DNA of 64,000 nt, taken from Punctularia strigosozonata HHB-11173 SS5. Taxonomy: Eukaryota > Basidiomycota > Agaricomycetes > Corticiales > Punctulariaceae. Within the stretch, counting starts at the first letter, position 1. Each line of letters starts with the position of its first letter. The stretch spans positions 2,412,600 to 2,476,599 of the forward strand of contig NW_006767436.1 of the NCBI RefSeq assembly GCF_000264995.1, in the 5' to 3' direction. This document shows positions 56,590 through 64,000 of the stretch, one piece after another. The position numbers and the translations under genes were made by a program. Below the pieces are notes generated by a model. The model ran no database searches. It saw only the letters and a program-made list of their open reading frames with translations, and was not told the origin of the DNA.

Positions 56590-57990
56590 ATGAATCTGGC
56601 TAACGGCATCACATGTAGACCCGAGCATGCAGACCAACCGGGCTGGTCACCCCAGCTGACAGCACTCCCGCTCGGCAAGGGCTTGGAATATATACTTCCC
56701 CGCCACCGCCACCGCATCATCAGCTTTACCCTCAACGACGGCTCGCTGTTCAATGTGAAGACGTGCACCATCATTGGCGGTGTGCACGCAACCGAGGTCA
56801 TCGCCGCCCAGCGTGTCTTTTACGGCCAGAAACTGGCTGTTCGCGTGCCCGATCCTCCTCATGGTCTTGCCCAAGTCATTGGCTACGCCTTCGGCGGCCT
56901 CTTCCGCCAATTCCTCGTCTGGCCGTCGAGCATAATCTGGCCCGGCGCGCTCATCAACGCCGCGCTTTTCAATACGCTTCACATACACCATGCCCGTCGC
57001 CATCCGGGACACATGATCCGCGAACGCTTCGCGCTCCTCGCTAGCTTCGTGTGGTACTGGGTGCCCGGATCACTTTCTGGTCACCGACTCAGCGTCATGA
57101 AATGTGTGTGCAGGATCGAGCCGAACGACATCGTCGTCAATCAATTCTTCGGCACCGACACCAGCATATTATCGCATACATCGGCAGTCTTCCAGTAGTT
57201 CCAGTACGTTCAACTCTCCTTCTTCTATAAGCACAACATTCTCAATCTATGCTTTCACAGTAGTGGGCGGAGGCGAACACCTTCGTGTCGTTCATCCTGT
57301 GGTTCTGGGTCCTCACCCTGATCCTCCACTACCGCAACGTCTTCTTTGCCAAGTTCCTCTGGCTTCAATACGTAAGACAACACGGGCGTTTCATGATATC
57401 ATGCACTAGATCCACCGCCCGCTTAAGGACGGGCGCGACCTCAATGCCGCTACCCAGAGGTTCCGCACTACTAGTGCTTCATCCTCTTCATCATCGCCTT
57501 CGTCCTCGGCATTGTCGCATTCAGGCACTGGCCGACGCAACTCCCCGTTTGGGTCTGTAACCTCGCGCTCCTCATCTCGCTCGTGCTCATCATCGGTTAC
57601 GCGCTCCCCGGCCGGCCAATTGCGATGATGTTCTTCAAGACCTATGGCTTCATCGCAACGCCGCAGGTTCACATCCCTTCAATGTTGCCGAACATCCACG
57701 ACTAGACGCCGACGACGACGAAGCAGGAGAGACCGATTTGGGACCAGAACATGATGTGCGGCGGGACCTTCATGTAGTACCAGAGTTTCGCCGGCGAGAC
57801 CGATGGCCAGAAGAAGGGCTTCATCTGCCCATCCACGAGTATCTTTGCCTCCGCCTCCCTGCTCTGGGGCAGCATCGGGCCCTCGCGGATCTTCTCCGAG
57901 GGTGCCACTTACTACTCGCTAATGTTCTTCTTCCTCATCGGCGCGATCGCCCCATCCCGTTCTACGTCCTCACGCGTAAGTACCCACTCC
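56590..57990 (+). pseudogene. Scrambled oligopeptide transporter (OPT family) relic
   Basis: Recognisable OPT segments occur in family order but with gaps and frame changes. ALPLGKGLEYILP, FNVKTCTIIGGVHATEVIAAQRVFY, LIWP-type SSIIWPGALINAALFNTLH and LLASFVWYWVPG come from one frame. CRIEPNDIVVNQFFGT follows after a loss. WAEANTFVSFILWFWVLTLIL lies in another frame, then FILFIIAFVLGIVAF, IIGYALPGRPIAMMFFKTYGFIA, GFICPSTSIFASASLLWG and LIGAIAPIPFYVLTRKY. The N-terminal 100 or so residues and the central ITNQQ-type loop are missing. The segment that should read HYMKVPP-x-x-MFW is on the opposite strand (57702-57790). A live OPT protein would be a 12-16-helix proton-coupled peptide or metal-chelate importer. 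Confidence 0.75.
57702..57790 (-). pseudogene. Inverted piece of the OPT relic
   Basis: On the minus strand this short block reads KLWYYMKVPPHIMFWSQIGL, the conserved OPT motif that belongs between FKTYGFIA and GFICPST. Both of those neighbours are on the plus strand, at about 57630-57665 and from 57817. The block is therefore reversed in place. Confidence 0.65.
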
Positions 57991-58111
57991 CGATCCCGCG
58001 TCCTCCGACGCCCACGACGGGTGTGACACCCACTCGTCGTTTAGTACTGACTTGCACATGTCGTCACGTCCGGGGCATAGGACGTGCCGTTCCTAACAAT
58101 CGTAACTCGTC

Positions 58112-59395
58112 AGCATCCAGTTGCCCACCCAATGGACGACAAATGACGCACGCTCTCCGGCAGCCGCCTGTAGCTGCCTTCCTTAGCATGCATATCGGCG
58201 CGCATCGCCAGCCCCACCGTCCGCTCCCGATCTGCTCCAGCCGTCTGCCGGCCCTCCCGCTCCCGTTTCTCAATCCCGTTGATCGCGTCCATACCAGCGA
58301 TCCCACCAAACACCTCCTTCTCGTCCCAGCCCAGGATCTCCTTCCAACGCGCCATCAGTTCGCCGTCGCCGAGGAAGTTCCGGCTCTCGGCCACGAGCCT
58401 CCCGCGGTCGATGAAGCCCTGCGTGAAGAGGTTAAAGAGCTTGAGGAACTCGGCGTACGTCTCGCGCGAGTCGAGCGCGCGCTTCACAAGCGCGAAGAAG
58501 TGCCCATCCTCTTGGGCTGGGTGGCCGGCGGGCCCGTGGGGCCCATAGGAACGTCCGTGCGCGGGTTGCTGGTGCTGCTGCGAGTAGTGATGAGACCGGT
58601 CTCTATCAGAAGCGGATGCGCGGTTCCGCTCGCGAGCCGACGAGGCGACCTCCCGATCTCGCTCGAGCCCTCTCAACTTCTGGACATGCCATCAGCACAC
58701 CAAGATCTCCAATGAAGCGCGTTACGGAAGCATACCTTAACGATGCTCCGGTCCCTGCCCGACTCCGACCTCACATCCCCCTCCTTCTCTCACTCCTTCT
58801 CCTTCTCGGGCACCTTGCGCTTCCGTTTCACCGGCACTACCGGCGCATTCTCGCGTTCGCGCTCCCGCTCCAGTTTGCGCTCGCGGTCCGACTCCCTCGT
58901 CCGCTCCTTGTCCTTCCGCGCCGGAGCGCGTGGCGGCGGGCTCACGAACCGCCGATCGTGCTGTAGCGTGTGCGCCGGCTGGCGCTGCCTATGTTGCAAC
59001 ATGTATGATTCGGACATGATCGCCGGGAAAGACGCGTACAGATCTGCATCCTTCTCCATGAGCTTCTCCATCTGCGCTAGGATCGATTGCTGCACTACGT
59101 GTTCTCGTCAGCCGTCATACGTGAGAATACGATAAGAAACGTACCTCTTCTTGAGAGAGCCCCGCTCCTTGGCTCATGATCCTTCAAAACTTGGCATACG
59201 TCTCAGGATCGGTTCGCGCCCGGAGCTTCTGGACGAACAGAAGCGCGGGCGGGAAGTGCTCTGGGTCGTCCACCGCCATCGGCACAGGGACTTATCGCTC
59301 CCACTCGCCTCAGATCCTCTCTCGCGATCCCTCTCTCTTTCGCGCTCTCTCGCATGGACCTCGCTCGCAACCTCGACCGAGCTCTGCAACACCTG
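58112..59395 (-). pseudogene. SIN3: SIN3 corepressor fragment (two PAH domains)
   Basis: SIN3 is the scaffold of the Rpd3-type histone deacetylase complex. Here only an internal part is present. A PAH-like helix pair begins at HFPPALLFVQKLRARTDPETYAKF and continues with QQSILAQMEKLMEKDADLY. A charged linker follows, then a clear PAH3 (FFALVKRALDSRETYAEFLKL, FNLFTQGFIDRGRLVAE). Shortly after SYRRLPESVR the similarity ends, before the HDAC-interaction domain. In-frame TGA codons occur at 59184-59186 (after YAKF) and 58790-58792 (after KEKE). No PAH1 or start exon is found upstream to 59700. SIN3 is essential in most fungi, so a full copy should exist elsewhere. Confidence 0.75.
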
Positions 59396-60219
59396 ACCGG
59401 CGGGGGGGTGGTACAGCTTCGGCGGCTACGTTCGCATTTGTGGTAGGTTCTACGGCTGGGAGAGGCGAGGTGAGGCCAGAGGATGGTGCGACAGGAGCCG
59501 GGTCTTTGAGGAGGATGGCGGCGCGCCTTCGAGGATCAAGGCAATATGTCTGTGGAGAGGAGGGCAGCACGGCTTCAAGCCTTAAGGACGGGTGCAATGG
59601 TTAGCAAGGCGGGCAGGCCCCTACAGGCATGGGTGTCGATGCTAGGGTAGCAACCCGAGGACAATGTAGCCGATGAGCGCCGTCATCGACGAATAGCCTC
59701 GCGCTGACTTTGAGTGCCGGCCTAGACGGCCAGCGCGGTTGCTTCTATGGCGGTTGGAAACAGGTTTCAAGACAACGTGCTCGCGCACTGGCAGGAGCCG
59801 GCAATCTCAGATCAATGCTTGATATTTGCAGGCGCGAATATAGATGCGAGAGAGGTGATCGCGCGCGGATCCGCACACGACTCCTTCACAGCCACATCCC
59901 CATTACAACCAGAGTTCAGCAAGCCTATAAACGAGTTTTATGCTGCCAGTCGCCGATATTTGCACAGTTGCAAAACATTGTACGCCGGGCAGGGCAGCGC
60001 CATTGCTGCTTGATGACGATCACACGTCTTATTTTTCACAATCAGGGAGTTCTACAGTTACTCAGTTTGCGATGGTCAGCTCTACATGTACATGAACAGA
60101 TCCACTATATGTGCACACTATATGTGCATGAGAAACTCAGTACGGAGCGCAGGGGTCCTAACTTGTTATGGCTAAAGGTGCCACACCCGCTGAGAATCGA
60201 GCCTTCAAATACACAAACT
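59396..60219. other. Intergenic between SIN3 relic and P450
   Basis: No gene seen. The first 200 bases may still be decayed SIN3 linker (a short minus-strand stretch of Pro/Ala-rich codons). The part next to 60220 is AT-richer and would be the 3' region of the P450. Confidence 0.5.
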
Positions 60220-62226
60220 CTACAGTTCTCGCACAACAACAGCATGTAGAGGAGATGGGAAAAATGTCGTGCGGATATTTTTGATATTTTGAGCATATGA
60301 TACGGGATCGAAACCCTCGGGAAGAGCCAATTGAAATCGAAGTAGAAGGCGAGCGATGACTATACGAAGCTCCTGCATAGCCAAGTTACGGCCAATGCAG
60401 CCGAATGGCCCTGGGATCGATGAGCGATCAGGCAGGGATTTATGAGCTGAGTACATACCGAATGAGAAAGACATGATTGTGTTCCCATCCACCTTGGATT
60501 CCTCTCCAAGACCACCAGGGAGCCACCTCTCCGGGATGAATTGTTCCGGATGCGGACAGAAGTTTCTAGGGTCCAGCTGTTGAGCGTAATTTGGTACGGA
60601 TACTACCGTGTTCCCGGGGATATAGGAACCGTCTATGAACGAGCCGCCAGTGGGTGTCACTCGAGGGAGTCCAGATAGGGGAGTACCAAGGCGCAACGAT
60701 TCCTGGATCACGGCGTTCAGGTACGGTAATTCCGCAAGAATATTGAAAGCCAGCACTCCGTGACGGTCCGGAAAAGTCTCCTCCAGCTCCTTGCGAAGTC
60801 TGCTGTGCACAGCATCATGCGACAATATGAAGAAAAATGCATATTGCAAAACGTTGGCAGTCGTGTCGGACCCTTCTACGTGTGAGCGGAAATACACGAC
60901 AAGATATGGTGTTGACATTCACCCGCTTGGATTGCGAACAATGCGTCCATGGTCTTTTCGTCGCTGGTCAGTGGACGTTGACCATCCTTTTCTTCAATCT
61001 TGATACATAGGAGTTGTGTTTGAATAGCGTGACGCGAGTGCATGGGAAAATGCTTACGAGATACGATGAGATATCTGAGCCATAGTCAAGATCCTCGCCG
61101 CGAAGCTCCCGACGAGTTATGAGTCCACGCGCGAGAGTGTGTAGAGCTTTGATAGATGCTGTACTCGGCAGATACCACAGTATATCCATGAGCCAAGGGA
61201 CTTCCCCGAGTCTACGGCGGCCTTAACTTTAGCGCACCATCCTCGTCTATCATATCGGACCGTGACGTACATATCGAACAACGCGGTCGCCTTTTTGCCA
61301 TTCTCAACGAGACGAAAAGGATCCCCCCTTTTCATCAGCTCCTAGAATATTGAAAGTCAGAGGTATGAGTCCTCGCACTTGGTAAAAGAAGAAGTAGGAC
61401 AAATCACCAGCTCACTGCTCTGACCAAATGCAAAATCTCCCTGGTAACCACATGTTTAGTAGAGCACCGAGATCATACAGCTTAAGACCAACCATGAAGT
61501 CGTAGGACCAGTGCTCAATGCATTCGGCAATATTGACAATTCTGCCTTTGAGTCGCTGGCCAATGCACTGTGTGAGCTCAATCACGCGATCATCTAGAAT
61601 CTTCTCATATTTCCCTAAGCTAGGGTCGTCATGGGGTCAACAATGAACGGAAATGAGATACGGTAAACTTACTTGATGTTGGAGAATGCTGGAGCCCATT
61701 GATTTCGCCGGGAATTGTGCGATTCTCTCTCTAGCATAAAGAAGAGACCGTTCCCAGGTAGTACGTGCAGACTGTAGGCTGAACTGCGATCCATGCAATG
61801 GGCCGAAGCGTAAACAGGACCGATAGCAGATCTCGAGTTGATCGAGAGCGAATTCGGGCCTACGAAAATCATCAGTATGCGAACTTATACTATATATCTG
61901 GATAGGAGAGGCCAACCTATCCGTACAATATCGCCGTATTGCTCATGAAGACTCCGGATTGTTTTGTGGCGCCAACCGGAGGCAACCACTTCGGCATAAC
62001 GCAAGTTCGTGATCTTGTAACTCAGAGGACCGGGAAACGTGGCAAGCGGATGCCAGGGTGATATCCTGTATAGAACCAGAAGTGTGGCCATGACAGCTAG
62101 TTGGATTGCGGTCATGACGAAGACAGCTGCAGTGGAAACGGTCCCCGTGACCAATTGCAATGCCTCAGTCCCCCAAGGTTGTCGATGCGAGCCATCTTCA
62201 AGGGAAAGGGCAACGACATAGTACAT
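60220..62226 (-). CDS. Cytochrome P450 monooxygenase
   Basis: Membrane-bound haem-thiolate monooxygenase, probably ER-localised, working with NADPH-P450 reductase; substrate unknown. Exons (minus) are 62226-61917, 61859-61673, 61619-61493, 61440-61408, 61341-61271, 61211-61058, 60998-60923, 60875-60459 and 60410-60220: 521 aa in frame. An N-terminal hydrophobic segment (FVMTAIQLAVMATLLVLYRISPWHPL) is followed by the Pro-rich hinge FPGP. The I-helix is EGSDTTAN, the K-helix ExxR is in QESLRLGTP, PERW is in FIPERWLPG, and the haem-binding loop FSFGPFGCIGRNLA is completed across the last intron. All catalytic landmarks are present. The frame is open upstream of ATG 62226 to a TTG at 62301 and those residues are plausible, so a first exon further upstream is possible. 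It borders the relic zone on one side and gene-free sequence on the other. Confidence 0.9.
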
Positions 62227-63049
62227 GGCAAGGATGACGCCTTGAACCCCTATCGCCACGTCACCACGGGGAGGATGCCAATGCGAAGCGACGGATAACA
62301 ACTATTTTTCGTCAGCTGAGCAAGTAGACGATGAAACTGATCGCCATACCATCCCTGTCAGAGACGAGGTAACTACTGATGTATACATTCTGGAGTAGAG
62401 AAGAACCAGGAATGCATTTTGTGGACCCCCATGCCCCGGCCAATATATGGAGAGATTGCACAGCATGTAGAGTGCTATGTTTATGGCACAAGATAAGGGG
62501 TACTATAGTCAGAGGAGATCAATGCAGTCCATCAGAGGGCAGAGAACTCAATCTGGATGCCGCTCCGATTGCCATGTCATTGTGTACGTGCATGGCTGAC
62601 CCCGGTCAATTGATGGTGGGCGCCGGACTGAAATGGAAGTCGTAGCGCAGCGATCTGGCTTGATGAGAGTAGTGTCGTATTGCCATCGTACCTAGAACAC
62701 TGTCGAACCCGTGATGTCCGAGAACGCGCGCGGGGGACGGAAATCGATTAAGTTCAGGTAGCGGCCGGCTCCGCGTGGGCCGCGGCGCACGCGGAGACGG
62801 TGAGTGAATATAACTTAAACTGCATAGTCCGTGAATACCTGCTGAACGCGGGCGCTCGCGTCGGATCTTAAACCTTAAACCCTTAAACCCGCGCAGATCT
62901 TCGATCCAATCTCGATATACATACCTACACCGCGGCGAGCCGCACGATGGATCGATATGGGATGGAAGCAAATATACCGACATAGCCCGGGCTAAACACA
63001 GGGGCTCACGAACAGCGCCCGTATCTACATCACGTATACATCAGGAAAT
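62227..63049. other. Gene-free region with TTAAACC repeats
   Basis: No gene recognised. At about 62870-62888 there are three consecutive TTAAACC(C) units; nearby 62755-62805 is very GC-rich and partly self-complementary. Confidence 0.45.
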
Positions 63050-63640
63050 GCCCCCTCTGGCAAATTTCTACATATAGGAATACATAGTTCATAATATGAC
63101 TATATTCTATTAAAATTTCACAAAAAGGCCAAAAAATCACATAAAACTGTTAAATCATGCCAGATGAGTGACCATTTAGAGAGTAGGTACAAGGGGGCTT
63201 GAAACCATTGACATAGAAGGTTGTTGCAGTGTCAATCATATTATCACTGGTCCATGTACAAGGAGAAGCTAGAGACCATATCTAGGTGTGAGTATTGTGG
63301 TTGGGGTTTGGTACTTGACTGCTGACACCTCATCCTTGCATGGCTCCCTCTGTGATATCAGTTCATCCCATCTACCCCTAGCTTATATACACATCCTGCA
63401 TGTACATCTGAAAAGCCAGATATATCTGTAGCCAACAACATAGTTATGTACCCTGTAGATCACTGAGGTGATGGCTAGGAAACACTATTATAATGGTTTA
63501 GTCTCATGTGGTTGATCTCTCTAATGTCCTATTCATTTACTATTGACAGCCTCATGAACTGAAATGTATCTCTATATACTTTGGGATTGCTATGACATAG
63601 AGATACAGTAGCCAACACTGACTTAGGAGATTCAACGCGA
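63050..63640. other. AT-rich island, possible transposable-element remnant
   Basis: About 590 bases clearly richer in A and T than the rest of the window, with no open frame of note. A short sequence, gtagccaaca, occurs at about 63431 and 63610. No terminal repeats or coding motifs could be identified, so the element class is not known. Confidence 0.4.
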
Positions 63641-63649
63641 ATGAGCCCA

Positions 63650-64000
63650 TCACGTGACGACCATCCTGCCGGCTTGTCGTCTCAGCCCACCGCGCTGGCA
63701 AGAGTGCGCCTGGCACCGCGCTTGCAAGTGCGCACGTCTCGCAAGTCTCCGCCGTCGCATCTCGCCCCGACACTTGCAGTGCCCGCTCCGCCGTCCTCAG
63801 CTTCCACCCGCTGCCCCTGTCCGAGGGAGAGCCACCAACGCGGTCTCGCTCGGTGCAGCTCCCACCTCTGCCGTCTGCCCATCCCCGAGTGCGAGCCGCC
63901 AATGCGGTCGCACTCGGCGTAGCGTTCTCCCCCGCGCCCGCCGTCGCACCCCGCCCCGAGCATTCGGAGTGCCCGTCCTGCCACCCCCAGTCTTCCGCCC
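63650..64000. repeat. GC-rich imperfect repeat at window end
   Basis: Composition switches abruptly to GC-rich. The block starting gccgtcgcatctcgccccga near 63751 recurs in altered form (gccgtcgcaccccgccccga) near 63940. A second motif (gccaccaacgcggtctcgct, 63831) recurs near 63895. The repeat continues past the window edge. Confidence 0.5.

Noticed and set aside
57738-58715. Plus-strand frame of about 325 codons across the OPT and SIN3 relics
   Set aside because: It is an accidental open frame in GC-rich sequence. Only its start overlaps OPT-derived sequence, in another frame, and the rest is antisense to the SIN3 PAH region.
60290-60330. TTCGAAA-like T-loop suggesting a tRNA
   Set aside because: It falls in the last exon of the P450 and no cloverleaf can be formed around it.
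62860-62890. Interstitial telomere
   Set aside because: The unit TTAAACC differs from TTAGGG/CCCTAA and only three copies are present, so I list it only as a repeat of unknown origin.
1-64000. CRISPR arrays, prophage, rRNA operons, riboswitches
   Set aside because: None seen. The DNA is eukaryotic nuclear sequence, and the only repeats are short microsatellites and the terminal GC-rich block.

Overview
This window is nuclear DNA of a filamentous basidiomycete, most likely an Agaricomycete. Genes are dense on both strands and coding sequence is GC-rich. They are split by many introns of about 45-60 nt with GT(A/G)NG donors and YAG acceptors. The gene content is fungal: membrane hybrid histidine kinases, a Whi3-like RNA-binding protein, a TRP/flavin-carrier-like membrane protein, a fused MogA-MoeA protein and a DUF7025-type AAA ATPase. 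All exon coordinates were worked out by eye from splice sites, reading frame and family conservation. For most genes the spliced length is an exact multiple of three. Species-level identity cannot be read from the sequence.

Layout. 0-8 kb: a three-RRM RNA-binding protein (minus) and a long coiled-coil protein (minus) interrupted by a 985-base assembly gap. 8.4-19.5 kb: two paralogous membrane hybrid histidine kinases in divergent orientation, with a decayed short-chain dehydrogenase between them. 19.7-22.6 kb: a tandem pair of acyl-protein thioesterases and a small one-helix protein. 23.7-34.4 kb: a Whi3-like two-RRM protein, the PP4 regulatory subunit 3 (PSY2) and a triose-phosphate-transporter-family protein. 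34.6-48.6 kb: a protein resembling DUF7330 proteins, the two-domain molybdenum cofactor enzyme, an elongator tRNA-Met, a Nol11/Utp8-like protein, an AAA ATPase and NOP14. 48.7-54.8 kb: a TRP/Flc-like multi-pass protein and an unrecognised conserved protein whose first exon is broken by an 8-bp tandem duplication.

54.8-59.5 kb is a zone of gene relics: an internal piece of TRAPPC13, a scrambled oligopeptide transporter with an apparent internal inversion, and a SIN3 fragment with two in-frame TGA codons. 60.2-62.2 kb holds an intact-looking cytochrome P450. The last 1.7 kb has no recognisable gene and includes an AT-rich island.

The genes are mostly unrelated housekeeping or signalling loci and do not form a pathway. 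Two functional themes repeat: ribosome biogenesis (NOP14, a probable Nol11/Utp8 protein) and RNA binding (two RRM proteins). I found no gene cluster that is convincingly a new biological system. The most informative signals are evolutionary: mosaic intron presence between the two kinases, a matching intron difference between the two thioesterases, and the relic zone with its inversion.
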